Counted from the first letter of the stretch, positions 49,376 through 62,039 are shown. The stretch: DNA of 64,000 nt from Bretschneidera sinensis (GCA_023935145.1 CM043697.1:54827001-54891000), one strand, 5' to 3'. The notes: a model not told the origin generated them from the letters alone. Numbers and translations: made by a program.

Positions 49376-49393
49376 TGGCGCCGTTGCCGGGGA
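49376..49393 (+). other. tRNA-Asp primer-binding site
   Basis: TGGCGCCGTTGCCGGGGA is the complement of the plant tRNA-Asp 3' end used by Athila/Tat-type Ty3/gypsy elements. It sits just after the LTR. Confidence 0.88.
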
Positions 49394-49483
49394 AACGCGC
49401 TTAAGTACAAGGAAGCTTGTCAACTTTGAGTGTGACGATAAAAAAAAAAAAAAAAGGATAGTGAAATGGCAAATCTCCACCTT

Positions 49484-50684
49484 TGCACAAAAGGATAGTG
49501 AGACTTTATATCAGTCTTGGGAGAGATTTAAGGAGTTATTGAGTATGTGCCCTCACCATGGGTATGAGAGTTAACGCTTGGTGAGCTATTTTTATGAGGG
49601 ACTTACATATAGAGAGCACCAATTCGTAGAGATGATGTGTAATGGTGGGTTCTTGGAGAAAGATCCCGATGAGGCCATAGAGTACCTCAATGAGCTTGCT
49701 GAAAAAGCTCACACTTGGACTGGACCTAGTGCTATTGAAAGCACAAATAGGTCACGACCTATAGGGAACCCAAATGGTGGTGGAATTTACCATCTTAGGG
49801 AAGAGGATAACCTTAAGGCCAAGGTCGAGATGCTCACTAGGGAACTAGAGGCATTAAAGACTAAAAGCTCAAAGCCAACACACGTGGTCAATCATGCAAA
49901 ATCTTTTGAACAATGTTTTGTGTGTGGCGGGGTAGACCATCTCGCCCAAGAGTGTCCCACATTTGCTAATATGAGAGGGATGTATAAGGAACAATGTAAT
50001 GCCTTAGGCATGTACACGAAGCCTTTTATAACCTTCTCTAATACCTATAATTCGGGATGGCGCGATAACCCCACCTTCAGCTGGAAATCTGAAAATCAGC
50101 AGTTTGCACAACCCCCTCGCTCATATTCTGCACCATATCATGCACCTATGTCTTCTAGGAGTTCTTTAGAAGACACTTTACATGCTTTTATTGAGGCACA
50201 GGGTAAGACTAATAAAAGACTTGAATCGTTAATTGTGCAGGTTGTTGAAAAACATAAGGAGATAAAGAGCCAAATGTCCAAATAAATGAGCTAGTTAAGT
50301 GTGACTGAGCAAGGTAAGTTCCCTGCTCAAGCTCAGTCCACATCCCATGGTCAGCACCTGGCACAAAAGAATTTGGAGGAGGTGAATGCCATTGAGACAC
50401 TTGGTGCTAAATCAGTACACATCCCAACAACGAAAAAATCAGAGGGTGTGACTGAAAGCCATCAAGCACAAGCATACATGATGGACTTGTTCATGGAAAA
50501 GGTCCAGTACCTTAATCCATTAGAGTCCACCTTCACCCATGGCTTCACCAAAGCATATATCGAGCCATCATTTGCGGATGTTACTGATGACATCCTTGAG
50601 GCCCCTCCCAAGCATAGAAGCACCGAATTTGGCAATAAAGCAGTGGCGGATGCATTCAAGCTATGTTTTTCAAGGAGGGAATAA
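49484..50684 (+). pseudogene. Ty3/gypsy gag remnant with zinc knuckle
   Basis: The gag capsid region starts with a YQSWERFKELL-type segment near 49,512, lacks its N terminus, and has a stop near 49,573. From 49,578 it is open for 235 codons and carries a zinc knuckle (CFVCGGVDHLAQEC) near 49,916. Stops at 50283-50285 and shortly after precede a second open part (50,301-50,684). Gag forms the intracellular particle that packages element RNA. No protease, RT or integrase follows: after 50,684 comes the GGGAGGCAGCCCA motif (50,723-50,735), common after coding regions of this lineage, then noncoding DNA. It may be a gag-only non-autonomous element or a truncated copy. Confidence 0.8.
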
Positions 50685-53146
50685 GAGCATCTGGCTGAAG
50701 ACGTAAAATTTAGCGCTCATGGGAGGCAGCCCACAACATATCTTTTTACTTTTACTGTTTTTCATATTTCTTTTTCTTGTTTATTATTATTCTTTTGCTG
50801 TTTTCCAGTTTTACTTTAATATTTATTTTTCAGAGACAAATAAACGAAGCAGTTCAAATGATCGTGCTATTAAGTTTAATGGTCACTTTTAAAAAATAAA
50901 AACTATACAATATATAAATTGTAGTGTGAAAGTAAAATGGTCAGGTTTTGGTCGTATCAGGCCCGAATCATTTTGAATTTTAGGCAATTTCGTGTTTAGG
51001 TCAGGTTCAATCATTTTAGATTTGGGTAAACAGAATTTGGGTAGGGCCATGTTCATATTATACTATTTTAATAATTATTTTATATTCAAATTGGATTTAA
51101 ATATTTGAATCGAGTCGAATCAAATTTTCGTGTCGTATAGTGTTTTTGCCACTCTAATTTTGTTAGAAACACCTAAATTTGAAACGCTGTCCCAATTTTT
51201 CGTAGTTTTAAACTTCCAAGTAATCTTTGATTAATGGATTATATATTATAGATAATAAATCTTCAAAAGGTATCGAGCGAGCTGAGATTCAACTCTTAGT
51301 TTCCATCAATTTCTAACTGATTTTTAATTATATAAAGAAAATGAGAATTGGATTGTCTTTTCTCAGCAACTAAGGTACTGTTTTGACTTATAGATGTCAA
51401 AATAGTATTTGAAACATTATTTTATAAAATAATAAAAGAATTAAAAATTATTTTATATTTAATAAAACAATAATGAAAATAAATTAGTTATCTAAAAATT
51501 AATTTTTAATTTTATTTATAAAGCATAACTTCGTTTTTTTATAAAAAAATAAAAATAATTCCATAAACTTTCTCAAATTGATATTTATGTTGTTATATAT
51601 TAGCACACATTGCGCTATAATTAATTCTTTTAATTTGAATTTTGACACTTGAATTTTTAAAATTTCAATCTGTTTTTCAACTCACTATAAAGTACTTGTA
51701 CTGTTTGTTGTAAATATTGTACTTAAAATTAAACTACATTACCACAAATTGAAAGGTCCGAGACCCAACTCTCAAAATTAAAATTTTAGGAATTTATGTA
51801 CAGCAGATTTTTATTCAAAGACCTTTGATATAATTTGCCATTTTACATACATAAATACAAATTAACTATTATTTTTGTATGCATGCTCCATATAAAAATA
51901 GATGATTTTAAGAAAATATTCATTGGAAATTTATGAAATGAAAATTTTATTGAATAGTATAATAGATGTGTCCTTTCTTATGCTCCACAAATATATGTTA
52001 AGTTAAGAAAGCGAAGAAATTAAAATTGTGAAATAACATGCATATTTCCTTTTCACCCTCGGTTTGAAATTAAACGTCTTAGTGTGACATTTGAGACTTT
52101 CTTGTTTTAAAAAACGATGGGTCAATTGTGCTTGCCAACAAATTTCAACATTTTATAAAGCAGTTTTTTTTTTTTCCTCATAAACCCATTAAAATTCAGT
52201 TGTTGTCCATGTCAGTTAGCTAACTTAATTAATTTATAAAATTATTTATCATCAAACATGTAAAAAAACTATAAATCAAATCATGTTCACACGATGAGAT
52301 AAAAGAGGAAAGAGAGCTCTCATTACTTCAATGATGTATTAATTTTACTATCCTAAATAAATAATTCCCAGTTCTTTGTTTTTTTATTCAACGATGATAC
52401 ATGACAAAACACCCATATATATTCTGGAAAGTAATCTATTCAGCCCTTGTAAATGTACTACGATTAACAAGCCCCAAAAGAAAACGTGAACTTAGAACAT
52501 GGAAGCCTTGCTTGAACAGCCTCCTAAAATGATCATCAAAAGGTGTATGAATAATTATGGGCAGATTGTTCTTAAGGTTTCTTGCACATGTAGGTGTTGT
52601 TTAAAAAGCGATTAAAATCAATTTAAAATAAAATAAAAAAATTTTAAGATAAAAATTAATTTTAATTATTAGTTTAATCTCAATAACATGATAATTATTG
52701 TAGTAATATATTTCAACATAAGCACACAGGTTTGTTCGTGCAAGAATAATTCATGTTTTTTTTTTTTTAAAAACGAATACATGTTTCTTTTCATTTGTAT
52801 ATTATATCACTGAATTTACATGTCAATCATAATGTCAAGTTTGAAATTGATCTAGATGGAAATAGTCCACTATCTTATTTAGAGGCGGTAAACGGGTTGG
52901 ATCGGATCAATCGGGTTCGGGTCGAGTCGAGTTCAGATCATATTGAGTCTTCACATATTTAATGAGATTTTTTTTGTAAATGAACACAAGTTCATAGACT
53001 TTTATAAAGCTTTTCAAATGCAAGTAGTTTTGCATTCGGGTTTGCACCCTCTTGGTAACTTTATTAATAAAACATTTTAGTCATCCCTTTCGTAAATGTA
53101 CCAAACTTATTACACAGATAAATTAGAAAAATGGAAATGTTAATAT
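50685..53146. other. AT-rich intergenic DNA
   Basis: No gene is supported. The first 150 nt are probably the tail of the Ty3/gypsy element (GGGAGGCAGCCCA motif and pyrimidine-rich run). Two stretches, near 50,940-51,130 and 52,886-52,950, have the GGTCAGGTT / GGGTTCGGGTCGAGTCGAG style of dispersed repeats common in plant intergenic DNA. The rest is AT-rich without repeats I can define. Confidence 0.6.
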
Positions 53147-53575
53147 CATATAGTGTGTTTGGATGGGAGTAATTGGAGGGAATAGAAAGGAAAGTAATTG
53201 GGGGTATGTAACAAAGGTAAAAATGTAATCTGCATTTATTAACTTTGATTTGAAAAACCAAAACTATCCTTATTTAGTTTTTTTTTTTTATTTATATTTA
53301 CTAATGAAACGTATTTGTGTAACTTTTCTTTATAACTTAAACATCCCACTCCTTTCCATCCACCATCCAAACAAAGGAAGGTTGCATTAATCTTTTTTCC
53401 CTTCCTTTCCTTTAATTAAACATTCCATTTAATTCCATCCTCCATCCAAACAAGGCAAGGTTACATAAATCTTTCTTCACTTCCTTTCCTTCAATTATAG
53501 CATCCAAACAAGGGGATGTTAACCATCTCCTTTCACCTTCCATTCCATTCCATTATAACTACCAAACTGCTGTAG
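53147..53575. mobile_element. MITE-like repeat block
   Basis: The left side reads GTGTTTGGATGGGAGTAATT and the right side ends in CATTATAACTACCAAACTGC, an imperfect inverted pair around GTTTGG/CCAAAC. Inside are three related units built of CATCCAAACAAGG, a short T-rich part, and CTTCCTTTCCTT (53,360-53,520). There is no coding capacity. A miniature inverted-repeat element is my best reading; exact ends and target duplication are not clear. Confidence 0.45.
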
Positions 53576-53804
53576 CCAATACTTAAACTGCATAGATAAA
53601 TAAAGCGAATAATCCATTATCCATTTGCATTTCTAACACTTATGCTTTCATCACAACACAGATACACCAAGTAGATTATCATGGTCCAAGTTCAAGCAAA
53701 CCTAAAACATAAATGCTATTTCCATTTTGCGAACATCCCATACCACTTATTCCAAACACGAGATAAATAAAACACACAAACATACAATAAAATAGCAGTG
53801 TCAG

Positions 53805-53989
53805 TGCGCTCCCAGGGCATATGGCGCAGTGGTAAGTTCGACCTTCGATATGGCGATTTCCCCGTGAGGTCTCGGGTTCGAGTCCTGCCACTGCGCTACA
53901 CATCTTGCGATTTACATCCTCCACAGAGTCCTAAGGCAAGGATTGCGGGGGACGATCGTAATGATCCGTTATCCAAAAAAAAAAAAAAG
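53805..53989 (+). mobile_element. tRNA-derived SINE with target-site duplication
   Basis: The element opens with a pol III A-box-like part (TGGCGCAGTGGTAAG near 53,822) and a B box (GGTTCGAGTCC near 53,875), about 50 nt apart. It ends in an A-run at 53,975-53,988. It is flanked by 11-bp imperfect direct repeats, AGCAGTGTCAG (53794-53804) and AGCGGTGTCAG (53990-54000), one mismatch apart. This is the expected structure of a plant tRNA-derived SINE. A tRNA gene is excluded because the body cannot fold as a cloverleaf of normal length and an A-tail is present. Confidence 0.85.
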
Positions 53990-54063
53990 AGCGGTGTCAG
54001 AGCTAAACAAGACTTAAATTTAGTATCTATTAAAAAGAGAGATACATTTATGGGAGAACTTAC

Positions 54064-57051
54064 ATTGAAATCTTGTTGCTTATATAAATCCATTTGTTGA
54101 GTAGCTGGCTTATTGATCTTATTGGTGTGAAGAGACTTCTCTCGATTTTCATAGAAGTTGAAGTCATCTAATAATGATGTTCTTGCAGAGTAATTCTTAC
54201 ATATGTTAAGCATTTCTAATCCTTGCTTGAGACCAATCTGCAGATCACAACAGCAGCAACAATACTATTAATGACAACCATATCAACCATAATATATTAA
54301 ACATAGTAACATACTACATAAGCTACAAGTATTTGACTAAAATGATAAGATTTTTTTCATTTTAGGAACCCAGAGAAAAAAAATTAGTTCTTAGTGAGAG
54401 AGAAATAAAGAGATTAAATGAGATTCAAAATTCAATTTATTAGCTAAATTCATTCCCAAAATAATTTCAATTTCCAGATGAATAGCAAAAGGCGGTGATG
54501 AGAAGGCAAAACCTCGACAATCAAAGTGACATGAAACAATATGATTCAATACATTCCACATCAGGTCAGCGCCACCATTTCTCAAAATAAAAGATGGAAA
54601 AGAGAAAAACATAAAGTGAGTTAATCCATAAAGTAGAGCAAGATGTCTAACCATGCACTGTCGATGAAAATATTTAGGTAACATACCTCTTGAGTGTCCC
54701 TGTTAAAAGTTACAGAGTTGTTATCATTGTTTTCTAGGATAATGTGTCGCAACTCATTGTTAGGTATATCTTTTATAATGTGCCATTTTACTAGGAAGAA
54801 CCCATTCCACTTATCAACTTGCCAGAAGTCCATGTCTTTGTTAAAGTCCACCTGCCCGATCATCTCAGCTAAGCCAACAAACTGTCCACTTCGATTATCC
54901 TGAAATGACAAGAGCGAAGGAAGTATAAATTCATCAGGTAAACATAGACAACATCTTAGGAAAGACAAGAAATTGATCAATAAAAGTGGAAATTTTTCCA
55001 TGATAGACATATCAGCTAACAATTAAAAAAAAGTAAATAAATTGATGACAGAACAACATCATAATGTATAGTGATAACAAGTGGTATAAATATTCTCTTC
55101 TTTTATTTCAGCATTTTGTCATAAGCCTACTTCATCTTCAGAAACAGATTGGAAATTACATTAATATGTGATATATTAAATAAGATAAATATCCTCAAAA
55201 TACATATAAATGGAATACATTTTTATTAATATATAAAATAGACCAGCTTGCAGAATAGTAAGAAGTTGACTGTAAAATTGAAATGTAGCTAACATGTCTG
55301 GGTGTCCCTATTACAAACTTTTATTTTTTATCTTTTAGTTTTTTATTATTCATTACAATAGTACCTCCTTAGCATGCGATAATTCAGAACATTATTCTAG
55401 CACATTCTAACTAATTTATGACAATTCAGAACATTATTCTAGCACATTCTAACTAATTTAAACATTGAATAATTATACCATGACAAGAAAAATCCACAGC
55501 AATTTGCATCACTTTCTAGCCTACTGGTTTGATAAGAAAGTGTATGATGGACTAAACTGAAAGCCAACAAGAAATAATTGCTGCAGAGGAGAAATGTTTT
55601 AAGCTCACAGAAAAAGAGAGGAAGAAAGGACATTCTGTGTCGGTCTCGCTTGCTTTTGCTTATGCATCACGGAATGCTGCATCTAACTTCTTATTTCCAT
55701 TTGGAGTACTTCACCATACAACATATTTAATACACTTATGGATGCCATCTTCACTGTAGGACTTGATGACATAAAACTTGGCTTTTCCATAATCAGTTCG
55801 AAAATCTGGCATATTATACTGATCTCTACGTACTGCAAGCCCCAACTCTTCCTTCTTTAATGAAGAATCTAAAGGGGCACGCTTATCTTGGGTCCTAGGA
55901 CCACGAGTTAGCTCAGCTGAGGCTTCGAAGTCTCCACTTCTGTTGGATTTCTTGTATCTATCATTGTGATTCCACACCCTCCCATTTGGTCTATAGTTGA
56001 TGGAACCATTATGTGTAGGAAAAACTTGCTTTTGGTTAACAAATGATGAGAATTTTCCTGCTGGGCGATACTCCTTTAAAAGGCCTGCTGAGAAATCAGA
56101 ATCTAAATGAGGGACCTGTAAAACAGAATGTTAAAAGAATCAAAAACATTTAAATAATCAATAATTCAATGCCATGCTAACCTTAATAAAACACCTCATT
56201 TGATATCAATTCAAACAAAAGAATAATATATCATTAAATCAAAGCCACATATCATTGTTACCACTTACCATGGTCCAAAGATTATTTTTTTTGGGGGGGC
56301 GGGGGAGAGAGGAGAGGAAGGAGACTAAGCAATTATAACCAAATAAACGATTGAACTCCAACATAATTACTAAAATATTCATGTGGCAGGGCATGTATTG
56401 AGAAATATGTTGAAGATCCATTAAGGTTTTCATAGATACAATGTTGCCAAATGCCACATGAATAGGTATTTTCTGACCATATTCATTTGGCAACACTATA
56501 TCATATTACTGCAGGAATATTGTCAGTCTCATCCTTTCATGGTAAACCATGTCTTATTTCACTTTGATACTAATTTCAAATAAATTCAGATATATGAAAC
56601 TTATAACAAATAACTTTAGGAAACAGTGCATTGTTCGACCAAAAATTGAGAATAACATCAAGCAATTGGAAAAAAAAAATATAATGAAACATTATAAGAT
56701 ACTTGTGACCCAAAGCTGCTTAAAATATTTAAAGGACCTTGCTTAACGGTTTGCTAGGCTGTGGATGAGTAGGCATGGAATATTTACTAGCAACATGGCC
56801 ATTTGTTTTCCAAGAGTTCAAGCCATTCAACTTTGTAAAAGTAGTAGGACATGGTCTGTACTTGGAATTTCCAAAACCAGCAGTGTTTCTGTTTGGAGCA
56901 TCTCTTACATTTGTAGAAACCCATGAATAGTAAGGCACAACTTCTGATCCATAGGAAACTGGGTTATTCACATATCCTGACGAAATAAAATATGGTTGTT
57001 GCCCAACACATTGGCCATCAACACCCGCCAAAGTCCCAGTAGCATATGGGT
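54064..57051 (-). pseudogene. YTH-domain (ECT-type) m6A reader gene copy, broken
   Basis: Minus-strand exons recognised: 57,051-56,738 (Tyr/Asn/Gly-rich linker, NPYATGTLAGVDGQ); 56,115 to about 55,607 (acceptor TTACAG, linker then YTH start FYVIKSYSEDGIHKCIKY); 54,899-54,687 (SGQFVGLAEM, VDFNKDMDFWQVDKWNGFF, RHIILENND; donor GTATGT); 54,237-54,064 (IGLKQGLEMLN, LLDDFNFYENREK; donor GTAAGT). The last two exons are exact multiples of three with phase-0 ends. ECT proteins bind N6-methyladenosine in mRNA through an aromatic cage. Lesions: TGA directly after the first cage Trp (55711-55713), TAA at 55660-55662, a donor-phase mismatch at the exon end near 55,607, and a weak donor at 56,737. The N-terminal coding part is missing, replaced by a repeat at 57,052. 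No terminal exon is found past 54,064. Confidence 0.82.
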
Positions 57052-57715
57052 TGTAACGATCCATCCCGGGTTGGTCACCCCTAAAATGGTGTTGTCACAT
57101 TTTAAAAATCCAAAGACGACATGTATGTGCAACAATAAAAGTAATACTAACAAAAAAATTTACTTTAATCCTCAACCCTCAACAAGGGAGGTACATCATT
57201 GTGATATTGACTTAAACATAATATACAACGAAAAATGCATGAATATTTACAAATAAATTTTTATTTTTATTTTTATTTTCTCATTAGTTTGAGGATGTGG
57301 ACACGTATGTGGCTTACATAAAATGATTTCGTCTGACTCTCAACCCACCAGACTATTTGTCCTGTCTGCTACCTGAAATCATTGTACAATGAGTGATGAG
57401 CTTCACAAGCTCAGTGAATTAAATTTACTAGAAGTATTCAATTGTATAAATAGCCATTTAATATTTAATCATTTATATCTCATATGACTGGATAATAGTA
57501 TATAGTCTAACAATTAGATAGTTCCTATCATATCATACTTCTATGTTTTTTTTCTCACCATAACTGTCTCTCTGCGAGACTCATTTATCTACAAATAAAA
57601 GTATAATAACAACAACACTTCAGTAATATAATCAATATGTAAAAACAAATGCAATGCATGAATTATTATTAGGGAACGTTTTCCCACATGTCGACATGTT
57701 TTTATCTTAGACCAG
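57052..57715. repeat. TE-like repeat, first copy
   Basis: A 664-bp unit begins TGTAACGATCC and repeats, diverged, from 57,716. Shared stretches include CAACAATAAAA, AATGCATGAATATTTACAAA, GCCTGACTCTC-like and CACATGTCGACATGTTTTTA. The TGTAAC opening resembles plant LTR ends. It abuts the YTH exon at its left edge. Confidence 0.7.
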
Positions 57716-59010
57716 TGTAACGACCCATCTCGGGTTGACCACTCCCGAAACAATGTCATCACATTTTAAAAATCTCAGCACGATATATATACAACAATAA
57801 AAATAATATTAATAGAATTTCTTTTATATCATTCTGATATTATCTTAAACATAATATACAACGTAAAATGCATGAATATTTACAAATAAAATTTTTATAT
57901 TTCATTTTCTCAATTGTCTGAGGATATCGACACGTACATGGCTTACAGAAAATAATTTCGCCTGACTCTCCACCCACCAGACTATTTGTCATGTCTGCTA
58001 CCTGAAATTATTGTACAATGAGGGATGAGCTTCAGAAGCTCATTGAATTAAATTTATTAGAAGTATTCAATTTGTATAAATAGTCATTTTAATATTTAAT
58101 CATTTATCTCTCATATGACTAGATTATTGCTTATAGTCTAACATTTTAATAATTCCTATCACATCATACTTCAATGTCTTTTTCTCACTGTAACTGTCTC
58201 TCTATAAGACTCATTTATCTACAAATAAATGCACAATATCAACAACATTTCAGTAAAAATATTAACATGTAAAACAGATGCAATGCATGAATTAATATTA
58301 TTAGGCAAAGTCTTCCCACATGTCGACATGTTTTTATTATCTTAGACCGGCTCCCTCCCATTTTTTTTATTTCCAGCATAAACTGGCTGTTACGGTATTT
58401 ATTTCCAGCATATACCAGCTGTCATTGTGTCTTTTTTATATACCGACTGTCACGATGTCCCTTTTATTTCTAGCATGTCACAGTTTTTCAATTAAACTGG
58501 CCTCCTCCCGGTTCTTTTGGTTCTTTTATTTAATGCATATGCATATAACCAATGATATGAAATATTCATATGAACAGTAATATAAAAACCACGTGAATTC
58601 AAAATATTTAAATTTAGCTATCATATCTTTCCTCAAATTTTTTATCGATAAATTTCACTAATTTCTTCTCCTCATATATCACATCAATTTATTAACCAAA
58701 ACTCGTCAAGAATTTATTTATCCCCATCATTATTAAATCAATACATTATTCTAATAATATTTCTTTTCACATAATAATTTTCTATGTGTCCAATATTCAT
58801 ATCGTACCTATGAATTTAATTTTTATCTACCACCAAAGTATAAGCTAATAATTTATTTTAATATTATTATTAAATATTTAATTTTTATTTAGATTGCTTA
58901 AAGTAAATCTAACTCACCACATAGCACTTAAAGCTACCCGTGGATCACCTCCTTGCTTTTCCCGTTCCTCTCAGCAATTTTTTCCGATTGTTGATCGTTA
59001 ACACCTGACA
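57716..59010. repeat. TE-like repeat, second and longer copy
   Basis: It begins TGTAACGACCC at 57716 and matches the first copy to about 58,345. It then continues into sequence the first copy lacks, with short repeats of TTTATTTCCAGCATA and CTGTCA (58,365-58,480). It may end near ACACCTGACA at about 59,010, which would fit a solo LTR of about 1.3 kb; the end is uncertain. No coding capacity is seen. Confidence 0.6.
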
Positions 59011-59567
59011 TAATATTTATATTAAATTTATGATTTATTCTTCAATTCTTCATAAACCACACCCTTCGAAAATTTCCACTTTGAATTTTGAAAAATGTCA
59101 TGTATGCTAAAAATTCAAGAATAAACATTACGTTATTACCTTATGTTTTATATTAAAAAACTAAGTTGAGTAATTTAAATTTCGAAAAGTATGATATCCT
59201 TAAAATATATAAGTTTAGAACATCATATATTTATATGTTAAACAATAAGTTTCAAAAGATATTTATCAAATTCTTGTCTTTTCTATCAAAAGGAGCTTTA
59301 AATAAATTAATTGACTTGGAGTGACATAGAAGTTTAGCGTGGCACAGGGCAACCTTCTATGCTTCAAGGTGAAAGGTTCGGTTCCTTTTTCTCGTGGATA
59401 TAAATGATCATAATCCCCTGGGTGCAAGACCACCAATATTGAGAAATTCTTCCAATGAAAATGCAACATGTGGCACAAACAATATCGAACATGTGAAATT
59501 CGCGGATCAGTGGCCTGAAATATGTGGATTTTCCGCGTTTTCGATCTCTGTCCACGTAATTTGACTG
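59011..59567. other. Noncoding AT-rich DNA
   Basis: No gene, RNA or repeat is supported here. Overlapping short frames near 59,266-59,583 show no recognisable protein. Confidence 0.5.
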
Positions 59568-59736
59568 AATCTTTAAAAGCCAACCTAGGGTAGAAGATTA
59601 TCTAATCTAGGTCCCTACCTGAATACATAAACTGATATTTAACTTAAATCTTTAAAAGCCACCCTAGGGTAGAGGATTATCTAACCTAGGTCCTACCTGA
59701 ATACATAAACTGATATTTAACTTAAATCTTTAAAAA
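59568..59736. repeat. 79-bp tandem duplication
   Basis: Two full units (59568-59646 and 59647-59724, 79 and 78 bp) and the start of a third share AATCTTTAAAAGCC, CCTAGGGTAGA, GATTATCTAA and ACATAAACTGATATTTAACTT, with about six differences. An A-run follows at 59,738. Confidence 0.88.
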
Positions 59737-60640
59737 CAAAAAAAAAAAAAAAACATTCTGGTGAAGGTGGGCTGAAAAGATGGCCAACAATTTTTTACTC
59801 AAATGAGACCCTGGCTAAACATGATGACTTCTGATAATTTTTTATGTAGATCATTTTCTAAACTTTCTTCTCACCGACCATCATCAATCTTCAAATCCTA
59901 ATTCACGCCTTAAAAAAACAAAAAGAAGAAGAAGGTAGAGGTTAGTACAAAAAAACCAGTCTTTTTATAATAGACTTGGTACTTAATATTGATATTTCTG
60001 AGTCGGATTGAAAAAATGGCAACACATAACAAGCATCAGGCACAAATTAGCAAGAACGAGAAAAATGTGTGCAAAACAAGATTCTATTCGGCTCTCATGA
60101 ATAGAAAGCAAAAGATTCTCTTCTCATTTTGATGGCGATATCTTTTTTTTTTCCTACCAAGGAAAAAAAAGCAAAATTTATGAATATAACAAAGCCAGAA
60201 TTCTGGTGGAAAAATCAGAAAGTGCGATATTTTGAGAGAAAATGGGAATTTTGAATTATCTTACTCCGAAATAACAAGTTTTTGCTACAAAAGTTTGAAT
60301 TTTCTGTTGTTTTTCCTGGGAATGAATTTTCTCGGAAACAAAGCAGAGCATTCACAACTAACACGAACCAAAACTTCAAACAATACCGACAAAAAATTAA
60401 TGATAATTTAGAGCAAAATAATTAAAACATAAGGAATATCAAATTTTAAGAGTAACAACAGTGAGTGTATTACAATACCTTTAAAAAAGTTGAAACAAAA
60501 AGCTCACTATGAGATTGTGGCAGTGAGAGAAAGTAAAAAAGGAGAAACTTTTCCCATAAAAATCAAATTGTGAATATATATCCCCACATAGAGACAACAA
60601 GCAGTAGTAAGGAAAGAAGGTTTAACATACGTGGACGTGC
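59737..60640. other. Noncoding DNA, nothing recognised
   Basis: AT-rich, with A-runs and no supported gene. It may be a 5' intron or flank of the former YTH gene, but no splice sites tie it to that gene. Confidence 0.4.
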
Positions 60641-60860
60641 ATATATATATATATAAATTATAGTGGATAAAATGGAGTTAATTTGAAGGAAAAATGAGAA
60701 CAAGCCTAAAAAATTATGGATCCGGATCCGGACCCAGCCGAAACTACCGTATTTCCAAGCAGAAAAGAAGAGAAGACCGCAATGTGAAAGGAAAGAGAAG
60801 CCAAAGAGTGAGAACCCCCATACTTGAGGAAAGATCGGACTAGTTAGATTACTTCCTCTT
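60641..60860 (-). promoter_or_regulatory. Possible 5' UTR or promoter region of the former YTH gene
   Basis: Read on the minus strand, 60,860-60,720 is pyrimidine-rich (CTCTTTGGCTTCTCTTTCC) and less AT-rich than its surroundings, as in many plant 5' UTR exons, and it lies upstream of the YTH copy. An (AT)n run lies at 60,641-60,652. The link is by position and composition only; no coding exon bridges them. Confidence 0.25.
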
Positions 60861-62039
60861 TTTAGGGAGGAGGAATTTTAACCGTTGGATTTAAGAGTGA
60901 GGTCAAAGTGGAAGCAACTTGTCAAGTGCCAATGTTTTGGGCAAATAAGAAAAAGGAAAGAGGATTAATTAAAAATTATGTTTATTGTGGTTAATTATGG
61001 CATTAATTTCAAGGGTAAATTAGTTGCAAAAAATTAACCTTTTAATAAAAACCTGATTATAACTATTTTGATTGTGACAATAACTTGGCGTCTAAATAAT
61101 CATTCATTTTCAACCACAGTTTAGAAAAGATAAAACCACTTATTTAAGTATATATTAAACAATCCATTTAAGAATTATCCATTTCCCATTCCAGTATACA
61201 AGCCATTAATTCCACAAAGATTACAACTGATGATGAGAGAGAGACTAAAGATGTACGTTTTCTGTTTTTAAAAACCGAAAACCATTTTCTTTTGTTTTGT
61301 TTTTTTGTCTTTTAGAAAACTTATTTGGTAAGTATAACAAAAACTATTTTCTAAAAAATGAAAATAGAGAAAATATGTTTGGTGATATTGTTTTCTTTTG
61401 AGAAAAAAATTTGAAAATGATGAATTATTGTTAAACAATCTATTATGGTGAAATATTTTTATCTTTATATTTACACTATTAGTAAATAAAATTACCATCG
61501 ATTAATATGAATGAGTCGAAAAATAATACTAATACTCATATATCAAATATAAAAGTACAAGAGGCTGCTAAATTAAAATAAAATTCAAATAGAAAATATC
61601 ATAATAACGGTAAAGGCTCCTAATCTACTCGACTCATTATACATTTCTATGTCTATAATAATTCCATAAAGATGTAGCAAGATCATCTCTAATATGACCC
61701 ATTTGAGTCATATCGAACATAATAACTTCATCCTCTGAACTTATCACAGGTACTCATGTACCTATTTCATCTCCGTTGTCTTCTTGCTCATAAGTTTGAA
61801 ATAACCTATCCCTCTCAGCTCCAAGTCTAATGAAATTTGTATAGTACAATATGCCTTAGGAAGATATCATTGGTTTCTAAAGGGATAATTTGACATATCC
61901 CTTAAAATTGAAAATCTTTTTTTCAGTAACTCAATGGACTATTAAACCACATTGCGAATAGATGAATAGCTTTGATTAAATAACTCTTTTTTCCCCCTTG
62001 GTTGTCCCCTATTTTGAAAGTCACGTGCGTGATATCATT
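60861..62039. other. AT-rich DNA, partly transposon flank
   Basis: No gene is supported. Around 61,255-61,420 the sequence has TTTTCTGTTTTTAAAAACCG and several TTTTCTNNAAAAAT-type stretches, a style common at subterminal ends of plant PIF/Harbinger elements. This may be the 3' flank of the transposase remnant at 62,040. Confidence 0.4.

Noticed and set aside
53816..53890. Possible tRNA gene
   Set aside because: A and B boxes are present, but the body does not fit a cloverleaf and it carries an A-tail and target duplication, so it is a SINE.
55439..55633. 64-codon minus-strand frame beside the YTH exon
   Set aside because: It is intron sequence after the exon end; no similarity to any protein I recognise.
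59266..59583. 105-codon minus-strand frame
   Set aside because: Overlapping frames in repeat-rich noncoding DNA, no recognisable domain or gene structure.
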